Of a stretch of 64,000 bases of DNA, positions 32,912-42,143 are shown in pieces (position 1 is the first letter of the stretch; each line of letters opens with the position of its first letter). The DNA comes from Roseiarcus sp036488815 (GTDB taxonomy: Bacteria; Pseudomonadota; Alphaproteobacteria; Rhizobiales; Beijerinckiaceae), in assembly GCA_036488815.1 (NCBI GenBank), contig DASXGX010000141.1, positions 39,345 to 103,344 on the forward strand, written 5' to 3'. The notes under the pieces were generated by a model. It did no database searches. It saw nothing but the letters and a program-made list of their open reading frames with translations, and was not told the DNA's origin. The position numbers were made by a program, and so were the translations under genes.

Positions 32912-34204
32912 ATGTTCCGAACTTTGATGCGCTCACGGCGGTTCGCGCCGCTGTTTTGGTGCCAGTTCCTCTCCGCATTCAACGACAATTTCGTGCGCCA
33001 GATGCTGGCGATGCTGATCCTGTTTCGCTTCAGCGGCGCGGATGTGGGAGCGAAAGTGTCGCTGGCGGTGGCGATCTTCGTCTTGCCCTCGATTCCGCTG
33101 TCGCCGATCGGCGGCGAAATCGCCGACGCCAACGATAAGGCCGCGATCGCGCGCAAGCTCAAGTTCGCTGAAATCTTCGTGCAGATGATCGCCGCGGCGG
33201 GCTTCTGTTTCTCCTCACTCGAACTGCTCTATCTCGCGCTGTTCGGACTGGGCTGCATCGCGGCGCTGTTCGGGCCGATCAAATACGGCATCCTGCCCGA
33301 CCACCTGAAGCGCGAGGAGCTGATCTCCGGCAATGCGCTGGTCGAGGGCGCGACCTTCGCGGCGATCATTTGCGGCCTCGTCGTCGGCGGCTACGCCGCG
33401 TCCGAGGGCCGCGCGCCGTGGACGGTCGTGGCGCAGCTCATGCTGGTCGCGGCCGCCTGTTACGCGACGTCGCGATATATCCCTTCGACGGGCGTCGGCG
33501 CGCCGGGCCTCAAGGTCGATTTCAATCCGTGGCGGGCGACCCGCGAGCTCCTGCGTGAGCTGCGGGCGGACGACCGCCAGTGGGTCGGCGCCATCGCCGT
33601 CAGTTGGTTCTGGATGGTCGGCGCGATCACGCTGTCCCTCGTGCCCGTCATCATCAAGTCCCGCATCGGCGGCGGCGTCGACGTCGAGACGGCGATCAAT
33701 CTGTTCTTTGCGGTCGGCATCGCGGCGGGCTCGCTCCTGGCCGCGATTCTCGCGCACGGGCGAATCCAACTCGCCCAGACGCCGTTCCTTCTTCTCGTCA
33801 TGGCCGCGCTCGCGATCGACCTGGGCCTGCATACGCGGGCGATGCCGCAGGCGGCCGGCGAAGTCGACCTGATCGCCTTTTTCAGCTCGCCCGACGGGCT
33901 GCGCATCGCCGCCGAGGTGCTCGCTTATTCCTGCGCCGCCGGCCTTTTCGTCGTGCCGATTTTCGCCGCCGTGCAGGCGTGGTCGAGCGTAGACAGGCGC
34001 GCGCGGGTCGTCGGCGCGGTCAATACGCTCAATTCCGTTTATATGGTCGTCGGCTCGCTCGCGACCACGCTGCTGCTCAAGTTCACGGGTCTCAGCGAGT
34101 CGATGGGGATGGTGCTGCTCGGCGTCGCCAATGTCGTCGCAAGCCTCTACCTTTTCGCGCGCCTGCCGACCAAAGAGGACATCGTCGCCACGCGAAAAGG
34201 CTAA
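32912..34204 (+). CDS. MFS transporter, LplT-like (lysophospholipid transporter)
   Basis: A 430-residue, 12-helix major-facilitator protein. The start FAPLFWCQFLSAFNDNFVRQ and the loop FGPIKYGILPDHLKREELISGNALVEGATF are hallmarks of the LplT family, which flips lysophospholipids for re-acylation. In many bacteria this domain is fused to acyltransferase and acyl-ACP synthetase domains (Aas); here it stands alone. It lies 132 bases behind the outer-membrane protein gene. Confidence 0.85.
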   Translation: MFRTLMRSRRFAPLFWCQFLSAFNDNFVRQMLAMLILFRFSGADVGAKVSLAVAIFVLPSIPLSPIGGEIADANDKAAIARKLKFAEIFVQMIAAAGFCFSSLELLYLALFGLGCIAALFGPIKYGILPDHLKREELISGNALVEGATFAAIICGLVVGGYAASEGRAPWTVVAQLMLVAAACYATSRYIPSTGVGAPGLKVDFNPWRATRELLRELRADDRQWVGAIAVSWFWMVGAITLSLVPVIIKSRIGGGVDVETAINLFFAVGIAAGSLLAAILAHGRIQLAQTPFLLLVMAALAIDLGLHTRAMPQAAGEVDLIAFFSSPDGLRIAAEVLAYSCAAGLFVVPIFAAVQAWSSVDRRARVVGAVNTLNSVYMVVGSLATTLLLKFTGLSESMGMVLLGVANVVASLYLFARLPTKEDIVATRKG

Positions 34205-34283
34205 GGCTTTTTGCGTTGTGTCTGAACCGGCTCCGGCGCCTTCTGCTTTGTGGTCGACGCACGTTCTGAATAGCCGCCGGACC

Positions 34284-34306
34284 CCTTCTCCCGCAAGGGG
34301 AGAAGG
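34284..34306. repeat. Family B hairpin (copy 3)
   Basis: CCTTCTCCC-GCAA-GGGGAGAAGG is the core hairpin of family B without the outer arms. It lies between the converging MFS and histidine-kinase genes and is a plausible terminator for both. Confidence 0.7.
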
Positions 34307-34353
34307 CGCGGGGCGGCTTCGCGTCGATCAAAACGCAATTCGTTCTAACGTCC

Positions 34354-36663
34354 TCAAGCCACAGCGGCGAGCGCCAGGGTGCGCGGGCTGCGGGCCGACT
34401 TCGGCAGGCTCACCATGACGAGCGTGCCTTCGCCCGGCTTCGAGGTGATGCGAAGCACGCCGCCGTGCAGTTCGATGAGCGAATTGGCGATCGCAAGGCC
34501 GAGGCCCGAGCCCTTCATGCCGTTGGCCATTGTCGTGTCGGCCTGCTCGAACGGGCGGCCGAGACGTGAGATGTCGTCGCTCGCGATGCCGGGGCCGGAA
34601 TCTTCGACGTAGAAATGAATCTGATTGGTGAAGGCCTGCGCGCCGATCGTCACCGCCGCATTCTCCGGCGAGAACTTCACCGCGTTGCGCAGCAGCGTCG
34701 TCAGGATGCGTTCGACCGCGGCCGAATCGGCGTCGAGCGTGTCGGCGGCGTTCACCTGGACATCGATGGCGATGCCCTTGTCGCGGGCGGTCGGAGCGAC
34801 GTCGAGCACCGCCTTCTGAACCGCCTTCTCGACTTTGAACACGGAATGATTGAGGCGGATGCGTCCCGACTCGAGGCGCGACATGTCCAGAACGTCGGAA
34901 AACACGTTCAGCAGATATTGGCCGCTCGAGTGGATGTGCGCGCAATAGTCGCGATATTTATCCGAGCCGAGCGGGCCGAAGGTCTCGCCTTCCATCAATT
35001 GCGAGAAGCCGATGATGGCGTTGAGCGGCGTGCGCAACTCGTGACTCATATTGGCGAGGAACTCGGCCTTGGCCCGGTTGGCCATCTCGGCTTCCGCTTT
35101 TTGCTCATGATAGCGTTCGGCGAGATCGGCGAGCTGCTGGGCCTGCGTTTCGAGCGAGCGGCGCGACTGGCGGAGCTGCGCGACGGTGGCGAGCAGAAGC
35201 TGCTCGGACTTCATGAGCTGCTGCTCGTGCTCCTTGAGAGCGGTGATGTCGGTGCCTACCGAGACGTAGCCGCCGTCGCGCGTGCGGCGCTCGTTGACCT
35301 GCAGCCAGCGTCCGTCGGCCAGACGCGCTTCGTAGGCTTTCGCGCATTCGCCGGGCGCAGCCTGCTCGGCATCGACCATCGTTTCGCGATCGACGAGCGG
35401 CGCGACGCCCAGCGCGGCGAGTTCCGAATAGGCCATGCCAGCGCGAACCGCCTCGCCCGGCAGATTGTGGAGGCGCTGGTACTTCGAATTGCACAGCACG
35501 AGACGATTGGAGGAATCCCACACCACGAAAGCTTCGGAAATGGCCTCGATCGCCTCGCGCAAGCGCTGGTCGGCTGTTGCGGACTGCTCGGCCTCGCACT
35601 TGCGGTCGGAGATGTCGACAGCGATGCCGACCAGCCGGCGCTCGCCGCTCAAAGCGTCCTCGACGAGTTCGGCGCGCTTGCGCAGCCACACCCATTCGCC
35701 ATCGCGATTGCGCATCCGCAATTCGAGATCGATAGAGCCGGACGCGGCCAGGGCGCGTTCGGCGAGCGAGGCGAGCGGTTCGTCCTCGGGATGAACAAGC
35801 GCCTGCAGTTCCTCGAGCGAAAGCGCGCGCGAGGTCGGCGCGAGATCGAGCATCTCGAACATCGATTTCGACCAGACGACTCGGCCTCGCGCGAGATCCC
35901 AGTTCCAAAGACCGCAACGGCCGCAGTTGAGGGCGAGATCGAAATGCGCTCGGGTCGTCGCTTCGGCCTGCTGACGGGTGCGCGCCGTGCGAAGCTGCAG
36001 CAGGTACCAGATCGTCCCGCCCGCCATCGCGAGCGCAGTCGTCGTGAGCAGCAACGTGGCGATGAGCGCCGTGCGGCGCCAAGGCGCCAGCGCTTCGTCG
36101 ATCGGCGCGATGAAGGCGACCTGGCCCGAGGTCGAGGAGAGATTGCGCACGGTCGCAAGCGCGTCCTCTCCGTCGCGGGTCGACACCCGCAGTGCGCCGG
36201 CTTTCTCAGCCAGGATCGTCAGCGGCTCACCCTCGCCGAACAGCGCGCTTAGCTTTGCCCCGGCACCGGCGCGCTGCGGTTCGCCGCCGATGACGAGACC
36301 GCTCGCGTCGGCGAGCAGCGTCTGGCCCGGCCGCAACTCGGGAGACGCCGCCAGCACGTCGCGCAAGACGTCGAGCGGCGCGCGCCCGGGCGAAGCCGCG
36401 AGCGCCTGATCGAGGTTGCGCGCGAGCGTCGTCGCTGTGAGATCAAGCTCACGCGCTGCGGCCGAAAGGGCGCGCTGGCGCTCGGCATACAGATTCTCGG
36501 CTGTCAGCGCGATCAGCGCGATGAGGACCACCGCCGCCGCGATAAGCGGAAGCATGGGGAGCCACAGTCTCAAGTCGCGCGCCGCGCGCGACATTGCGGC
36601 AAAGCCGCCCGCGCCGCCAGACGATGGTCGCGACTGTCCGATTGCCGCGCCCGCACGCGTCAT
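34354..36663 (-). CDS. PAS-domain sensor histidine kinase, PleC/PdhS-like
   Basis: A 769-residue membrane sensor kinase. Two membrane helices (about residues 35-55 and 200-222) flank a periplasmic sensor segment. PAS 1 begins GLWNWDLARGRVVWS; PAS 2 begins AIEAISEAFVVWDSSNRLVL. A coiled coil leads to the phospho-acceptor His541 in NMSHELRTPLNAIIGFSQLM. The stretch FGPLGSDKYRDYCAHIHSSG is typical of the PleC/DivJ/PdhS kinases that set cell polarity through DivK. The ATPase domain has NAVKFSPE, DSGPGIA and GSGLGLAIA. The receiver partner is not in the window. Confidence 0.88.
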   Translation of the reverse strand: MTRAGAAIGQSRPSSGGAGGFAAMSRAARDLRLWLPMLPLIAAAVVLIALIALTAENLYAERQRALSAAARELDLTATTLARNLDQALAASPGRAPLDVLRDVLAASPELRPGQTLLADASGLVIGGEPQRAGAGAKLSALFGEGEPLTILAEKAGALRVSTRDGEDALATVRNLSSTSGQVAFIAPIDEALAPWRRTALIATLLLTTTALAMAGGTIWYLLQLRTARTRQQAEATTRAHFDLALNCGRCGLWNWDLARGRVVWSKSMFEMLDLAPTSRALSLEELQALVHPEDEPLASLAERALAASGSIDLELRMRNRDGEWVWLRKRAELVEDALSGERRLVGIAVDISDRKCEAEQSATADQRLREAIEAISEAFVVWDSSNRLVLCNSKYQRLHNLPGEAVRAGMAYSELAALGVAPLVDRETMVDAEQAAPGECAKAYEARLADGRWLQVNERRTRDGGYVSVGTDITALKEHEQQLMKSEQLLLATVAQLRQSRRSLETQAQQLADLAERYHEQKAEAEMANRAKAEFLANMSHELRTPLNAIIGFSQLMEGETFGPLGSDKYRDYCAHIHSSGQYLLNVFSDVLDMSRLESGRIRLNHSVFKVEKAVQKAVLDVAPTARDKGIAIDVQVNAADTLDADSAAVERILTTLLRNAVKFSPENAAVTIGAQAFTNQIHFYVEDSGPGIASDDISRLGRPFEQADTTMANGMKGSGLGLAIANSLIELHGGVLRITSKPGEGTLVMVSLPKSARSPRTLALAAVA

Positions 36664-36763
36664 CGTCTATCCCCCAATTCCAATCGATGTGAGATCGGGC
36701 GCATCCGCCGCAACGACCCGAATCATCATGATAAGAATCTTTAAGAGAATCTTTGTCCAGACC

Positions 36764-36778
36764 TTAAGGAATCGTTAC
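36764..36778. promoter_or_regulatory. Possible CtrA-like site upstream of the histidine kinase
   Basis: TTAA-GGAATCG-TTAC is one base short of the CtrA pattern TTAA-N7-TTAA. It lies about 100 bases before the kinase start in an unusually AT-rich stretch. Confidence 0.3.
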
Positions 36779-36824
36779 GCAAAAAATTTTCCCGACAGCG
36801 CCGGAGCGGACTCATATCCGTTAT

Positions 36825-36843
36825 GCCCGGCCTTACGCCGGGC
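36825..36843. terminator. Hairpin downstream of pepN
   Basis: GCCCGGC-CTTAC-GCCGGGC is a perfect 7-pair stem about 115 bases past the pepN stop and before the kinase gene in the same direction. No T-run follows on the minus strand, so termination is uncertain. Confidence 0.35.
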
Positions 36844-36956
36844 GCTTCTGGCAATCCGCGTCGCAGCGACCGTCCGCGCGCGGTCATCGTTTTGTTGCGG
36901 CGGCGGCTCGGCATGGATGACCGGGACGAGCCCGGTCGTGACGAGCCGCCAATGCC

Positions 36957-39611
36957 CTACGCCAGCGAACGCGTCACGATGTCGCGCACGTCGGTCGAGA
37001 GGGTCGGCTGGGCGACGATCCGGCGTAGCGCCTCTTCCGCCTTGGCCTGGCGGATCGGCTCGAGCGAACGCCAGGAGCGCAGCGCCGTAAGCAGACGCGC
37101 GGCGATTTGCGGATTGGTCGGATCGAGCGTGAGCACAACGTCAGCAAGGAGTTCGAACCCGGCGCCATCGGCGCGATTGAACTGCGTCGCATTGGCGGTG
37201 AAACCGCCGATCAGGGCGCGCACACGATTGGGGTTGCTGAGCGAGAAGGCGTGATGCGTCATCAGCGCGCGCACCCGGTCCAGCGTTTGCGCCTCGGGGA
37301 TCTGCGCCTGCAAAGCGAACCACTTGTCGAGAATGAGCGGCTCGGCGGCGAAGCGGCGTCCGAACGCCTCGAAGGCGCGTTCACGCGCCGGGCCGGGGAT
37401 CGTCGCGACGGAGGCCAGAGCGCCGAGGCGCGCGGCCATGTTGTCCGCTTCGGCGAATTGGCGATGCGCCCGCTCGCCGCCCGCGATCGCGTCGCCGGCC
37501 ACCAACATCGCCAGCGCGCCGTTGCGCAAAGCACGCCGTCCTGCCCCCGCTGCATCCGGGCTGAACGAGCCTGCGTCCGCCATCGCGTCGTGCAGCGCGA
37601 TCAGGTTGGCGGCGTGCGCGCGGCCGAGCGCCCCGCGCAAATTGTCGCGAGCGCGGAAGATCGCGTCCGGGTCGACGTTGGCGGCCATCTCGCGGGCGAT
37701 GTCCGCTTCGCTCGGCAGCGCAAGCGTCAAGGCCGCGAAAGCCGGATCGATGCGCCCGGTCAACGCGTCGACCGCCACCGACCCATAGGCGTCGACAAAC
37801 GCCGCATCGTCCGGGAGCGCGGTCTGCGAGCGGATCGCGGCGACCGAGCGCAGCAGCAGCCGCGTCGCGAGGGCCTGCAGCGCCTGCCAGCGGTTGAAGC
37901 TGTCGCGATCGTGCTTGAGCAGCGCGATGAGGTCGGCTTCGCCCAGGTCGTCGTCGACCCGCACCGGCGCGGAGAAGCCGCGCAGGAACGACAGAGCCGG
38001 CCGGCGTGCGACCCCGGTGAACTCCAACGTCCGACGGACGCCTTCCAGCGCGAACACGCCCGAGCGCAATTCGGCCTCGCTCGCGTCGGCGGAGCGAAGC
38101 GGCGTCTCGCCGCCCTCAGGATCGATCAGCCCGAGCGCGATCGGCATTGTCATCGGCAGTTTCGTGGATTGGCCCGGCGTCGCGCCGAGCGACTGCGCGA
38201 TCTCGACGCGAAACACGTTGCGTGAAGCGTCATGGGCGGTGCGCACGGTCAGCAGCGGCGTGCCCGCCTGGGAGTACCAGAGCTTGAATTGATCGAGATC
38301 GCGTCCGGACGCCTCGGCGAAGCAGGCGAGGAAGTCCTCCACCGTCGCCGCGGTCCCGTCGCAGCGCGAGAAATAGAGGTCCATGCCGGCACGGAAGGCC
38401 TCCGGGCCGATCAGCAGACGAAGCATGCGGATCACTTCCGCGCCCTTCTGATAGACCGTCGCCGTGTAGAAGTTGTTGATCTCGTGGTAGACCGCCGGGC
38501 GCACCGGATGCGCCAGCGGGCCGGCGTCCTCCGGGAACTGCGCCGCCCTCAGGCCGCGCACCTCGGCGATGCGCTTCACCGGGGCCGAGCGCTGATCGGC
38601 GGAAAACTCCTGGTCGCGGAAGACGGTCAGCCCCTCCTTGAGGCAGAGCTGGAACCAGTCGCGGCAGGTGATGCGATTGCCCGTCCAATTGTGGAAATAT
38701 TCGTGGGCGATGACGCCCTCGATGCCGGCGTAGTCGTCGTCGGTCGCGGTCTCGGGCGAAGCCAGCACATATTTTTCGTTGAAGACGTTGAGGCCCTTGT
38801 TCTCCATCGCGCCCATGTTGAAGTCGGAGACGGCGACGATGTTGAAGCGCTCGAGGTCGTATTCGCGGCCGAAGGCGCGCTCGTCCCAGGCCATGGAACG
38901 CTTGAGCGCGTCCATCGCATAGGCTGCCCGCTCTTCGCGCCCGCGCTCGACATAGACGCCGAGCGCGACGCGGCGCCCCGACATGGTGACGAACTCGTCG
39001 CCGATATGCGCAAGATCGCCGGCGACGAGGGCGAAGAGGTAGCTCGGCTTCTTGAACGGATCGTTCCAGACCGCCCAGTGGCGCCCCTCCGGGCCGTCCC
39101 CCGCGCCTTCGAGATTGCCGTTGGCGAGCAGCACCGGCGCTTCCGCCTTGTCCGCTTCCAGACGGACGCGGTAGGTCGCGAGCACGTCGGGGCGGTCGAG
39201 AAAATAGGTGATGCGGCGGAAGCCTTCCGCCTCGCACTGGGTGCAATAGGCGGAGCCGGAGCGATAGAGCCCCATCAGCTTTGTGTTGCCGGCGGGATCG
39301 AGCCGCGTCTCGATGCGTAGCGTGAAGGCGCGGCGCGGCGGGTCAGAGAGCGTGAAGGAGGACGGCGTCGCCTCGAAGGCGACCGGGGCGAGCGGCGCAT
39401 TGTCGAGGCTAGCGCCGACGAATTCGAGTTCGTCGCCGTCGAGCACGAGCGGAACGCCCGGCCGCCCCTGCGGATTGGGGCGGATCTGTAGCACGGCGAC
39501 GACCCGCGTCGCGCGCGGGTCGAGCGAAACGTCGAGTTCGACCGAGTCGATCAGGAAATCGGGAGCGCGGTAGTCTTCCAGCCGCACGGGCTGTCCAGTC
39601 GCAGTGCGCAT
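36957..39611 (-). CDS. pepN: Aminopeptidase N
   Basis: An 884-residue M1 zinc aminopeptidase that removes N-terminal residues from peptides in the cytoplasm. The zinc site is His303-Glu-Tyr-Phe-His307 in GVIAHEYFHNW, with Glu326 in LKEGLTVFRDQEFS as third ligand; the exopeptidase motif GAMEN is present just before. Order and length match the proteobacterial PepN type (N-terminal saddle, catalytic domain, DUF3458 beta and alpha parts). It follows murI by 84 bases in the same direction and may be read with it. Confidence 0.96.
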   Translation of the reverse strand: MRTATGQPVRLEDYRAPDFLIDSVELDVSLDPRATRVVAVLQIRPNPQGRPGVPLVLDGDELEFVGASLDNAPLAPVAFEATPSSFTLSDPPRRAFTLRIETRLDPAGNTKLMGLYRSGSAYCTQCEAEGFRRITYFLDRPDVLATYRVRLEADKAEAPVLLANGNLEGAGDGPEGRHWAVWNDPFKKPSYLFALVAGDLAHIGDEFVTMSGRRVALGVYVERGREERAAYAMDALKRSMAWDERAFGREYDLERFNIVAVSDFNMGAMENKGLNVFNEKYVLASPETATDDDYAGIEGVIAHEYFHNWTGNRITCRDWFQLCLKEGLTVFRDQEFSADQRSAPVKRIAEVRGLRAAQFPEDAGPLAHPVRPAVYHEINNFYTATVYQKGAEVIRMLRLLIGPEAFRAGMDLYFSRCDGTAATVEDFLACFAEASGRDLDQFKLWYSQAGTPLLTVRTAHDASRNVFRVEIAQSLGATPGQSTKLPMTMPIALGLIDPEGGETPLRSADASEAELRSGVFALEGVRRTLEFTGVARRPALSFLRGFSAPVRVDDDLGEADLIALLKHDRDSFNRWQALQALATRLLLRSVAAIRSQTALPDDAAFVDAYGSVAVDALTGRIDPAFAALTLALPSEADIAREMAANVDPDAIFRARDNLRGALGRAHAANLIALHDAMADAGSFSPDAAGAGRRALRNGALAMLVAGDAIAGGERAHRQFAEADNMAARLGALASVATIPGPARERAFEAFGRRFAAEPLILDKWFALQAQIPEAQTLDRVRALMTHHAFSLSNPNRVRALIGGFTANATQFNRADGAGFELLADVVLTLDPTNPQIAARLLTALRSWRSLEPIRQAKAEEALRRIVAQPTLSTDVRDIVTRSLA

Positions 39612-39695
39612 TGAGGCGGCCTTTCGATCGTTACGGCCAAGAGTTGGGGAGCGCCGACCCGGAACTCGCCGTGCGTCCCTGCTTCAGGGCCGCGC

Positions 39696-40532
39696 TCATC
39701 CGGTCGCCGCGCGCGTTTCAGCCGAGGTAACCGTCAGTCCGTTCCGGCGCAAGGCCTTTTGCAGCGCTGGCGACGGCAGGCGCCCACTCGTGAAGAAGGC
39801 CGGCGCCATGGCTCCCGTATCGCGAGGGGCGCCGCGCGGCCCGAGCAGCGCATCGACGCGCCGCGCGATCGCCGGCGCGGGATCGACGAAATCGACCGGC
39901 CATGGCGCGAGCCGGCGCAAACGCTCGATCAGCAGGGGAAAATGCGTGCAGGCGAGCACCACCTGGTCGGTGCGCCGGCCGCCCCGCACGACGAAGCACG
40001 GCGCGATTTCGCGACTGACGTCTTCGTCCTCGACGGCATCGCCGCGCAGCGCCCGCTCCGCCAGTTCCGCCAGGCGGGGCGCGCCGACCAGGGTGACGTC
40101 GCAGTCCGCGGCGAAATCGCGCACCAGCGCGCGAGTATAGTCGCGCGCGACGGTCCCCGGCGTGCCCAACACGCTGACGAGGCGCGAGCGCGAGGCTTCC
40201 GCCGCCGGCTTGATCGCCGGCACCGTGCCGACGAACGGCAGTTGCGGAAAGGCGGCGCGCAGCGGCGGCAGCACGAGCGTCGAGGCGGTATTGCAGGCGA
40301 TCACCGCGAGATCGGGAGCATGGCGGGCGATCAGGGAGGCCATCAGCGCGCCGACGCGCTCGACCAGCGCCGCTTCGCTGAGGGCGCCATAGGGAAAGAA
40401 GGCGTCGTCGGCGGCGTAGATCAATTCGGCGTCGGGCCGCTCGCGTTTGAGCGCGGCGAAGACGGTCAGGCCGCCGAGGCCGGAATCGAAAACAAGAACT
40501 TTTGGGGCGCGCACCCCGACGTCCCCAGTCAT
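39696..40532 (-). CDS. murI: Glutamate racemase
   Basis: A 278-residue racemase making D-glutamate for peptidoglycan. Both catalytic cysteines are present: Cys80 in IACNTAS and Cys195 in LACTHFPLL, with the N-terminal FDSGLGG. The ATG at 40532 overlaps the stop of the upstream peptidoglycan-binding gene by four bases (ATGA), indicating translational coupling. The much longer open frame upstream to 41174 is antisense-like noise. Confidence 0.95.
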   Translation of the reverse strand: MTGDVGVRAPKVLVFDSGLGGLTVFAALKRERPDAELIYAADDAFFPYGALSEAALVERVGALMASLIARHAPDLAVIACNTASTLVLPPLRAAFPQLPFVGTVPAIKPAAEASRSRLVSVLGTPGTVARDYTRALVRDFAADCDVTLVGAPRLAELAERALRGDAVEDEDVSREIAPCFVVRGGRRTDQVVLACTHFPLLIERLRRLAPWPVDFVDPAPAIARRVDALLGPRGAPRDTGAMAPAFFTSGRLPSPALQKALRRNGLTVTSAETRAATG

Positions 40533-42007
40533 GGCCGGCAGGCCACCTCGACGACAGCGGCGCCCTTCTCGCGCGCGATGTCGCCCACGCCGAGATCCGG
40601 CCCCTGCCCTGGCGCGCTGAGAGACAGTCCCAGGAAGCGCGCGACCGCATCGGACCCGATCGCCGGATGCGGCTGAGCGAGCGCGACACCCGCCACCCGG
40701 CTCGGTTCGCTGCGGATCGGCGCGACGAGGGCCGCAAGGCCGCCCTTGCGGTCGAACAGCGGCGCGCCCGCCGCGCTCTTCGCCAATGCCGCGACCACCA
40801 TGTCCGGGCCTGCCAGGGTCGCTGGGGTCGCCGCCAGGGTCGGCTTGGCCGCTCCCGCGTCGTCGGAGATGCTGAGCGCGACGAGGTCGCCGGAGGCGAC
40901 GCCGATGCGCGGCGGCGCGCCGTTGGCGCTGAAATCGCCGCCGACCAGCGCGAGGCCGCTCGCGGCGTCCGCCCGCAAAATCTTCGCCGGTTTGCCGTCG
41001 ACGGTCACCGTGGCGCAGTCGGCCGGCGCCGCCGCGGTGACGGCCTGGCCGGGGCCGACAACGAGGCCCGTCGCCAGCGTCGCGGGCGCTGGCGGCGGAG
41101 CCGCTGCGACCGGGTTCGGCGAACTCGGCGCCGCGGCCTCGTTCATCGGCGCCGGCTTGACGATGTCGCGCCAAGTGAGCGCCGAGGCGGCGCGCGCCGC
41201 TGCGGTGTCGAGACTGCTCGGCGACGACGAGAAAGGCTCGAAGGAATTGGCGATCGCCAGGGCGACCTTGTCGAGATCGCCCGCCTGGTCCTTGGGATAA
41301 GAGAAGGTGAAGCCACGCAGCGAAGGACCGTCCGCCCAGTCGGGCGGCGATTTGGCGAAGCGCGTATAGAACTTCCGCGCGCCGTCTTCCCCTGCGACGA
41401 CGAAGAAGTCGTCGGCCTTGATGGCTTTGTAGGTCACCTTGCGTCCGTTGCTCTCGGCGTTCAGCTTGGCGTAGAGCGCGGCGAGCGTCGGCTGGTCCCC
41501 GGCGCGCGCCTGCATCGTCAGCGCCACCGAGCCGTCCGGCGCCTCGATCGTCGCGTCGCCGCCGACCATGGCGATCTTCGGCAGGATTTTCAACGGCGCT
41601 CCGATGCGCACGCCCGAGCGCCGCTCGTCCACGATCTCGAAGCCGACCGCCGCACGCGCCTTGCGCGCCGCCGCCCTCATGGCGGCCAATTGGGACGCGG
41701 CGACGACGCCGTCGGCCGGCGCGGACTGGCTCGCCTGATAGGCGAGGATCGAGTCGCGCGTCCGCTTGCCCCAGGCGCCGTCGACCGCGCCGGTATAGAG
41801 GCCGAGCCAGCCGAGCGCGTCCTGGACCGCTTTGCGGTCGGCATCCGGCATGGCGAGGAAGGCGGCTTTCTGCGCGTCCGTCCGCGCATCGGCGCTGGGC
41901 GCCGGCGTCAGCGCAGCGTTTTCGGCGAGCGCCTCATATGGCGCAAGTAAGAGCGCCAGGGCGCCGCCGAGCACGGCGCCTTTCCACAGCCGACAATTTC
42001 TACTCAT
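40529..42007 (-). CDS. Peptidoglycan-binding protein with degenerate trypsin-like domain
   Basis: A 492-residue exported protein. The signal peptide (GAVLGGALALLLAPYEALAE) is followed by a PG_binding_1-like repeat (VQDALGWLGLYTGAVDGAWG then KRTRDSILAYQ). A central domain (about residues 105-265) is of unknown type, then comes a Pro/Ala linker and a C-terminal module with the beta-strand rhythm of S1 proteases. Where the catalytic GNSGGP motif should be, it reads SAAGAPLFDRKGG, so the nucleophile is Ala. It may bind the cell wall or a partner as a pseudo-enzyme. It is coupled to murI. Confidence 0.78.
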   Translation of the reverse strand: MSRNCRLWKGAVLGGALALLLAPYEALAENAALTPAPSADARTDAQKAAFLAMPDADRKAVQDALGWLGLYTGAVDGAWGKRTRDSILAYQASQSAPADGVVAASQLAAMRAAARKARAAVGFEIVDERRSGVRIGAPLKILPKIAMVGGDATIEAPDGSVALTMQARAGDQPTLAALYAKLNAESNGRKVTYKAIKADDFFVVAGEDGARKFYTRFAKSPPDWADGPSLRGFTFSYPKDQAGDLDKVALAIANSFEPFSSSPSSLDTAAARAASALTWRDIVKPAPMNEAAAPSSPNPVAAAPPPAPATLATGLVVGPGQAVTAAAPADCATVTVDGKPAKILRADAASGLALVGGDFSANGAPPRIGVASGDLVALSISDDAGAAKPTLAATPATLAGPDMVVAALAKSAAGAPLFDRKGGLAALVAPIRSEPSRVAGVALAQPHPAIGSDAVARFLGLSLSAPGQGPDLGVGDIAREKGAAVVEVACRP

Positions 42008-42143
42008 GCCCCCGCTCCCCGGCCCTCGGCCCATGCTAGCATCGCGCAGCCCGTAAGCACACCGTCGTCAAACACACTTACCGTCTGGCGGCGAACAACC
42101 AGGCCGGGGGCAACCGGCCACGAGAGGAAAAGAGGGTCGACAC

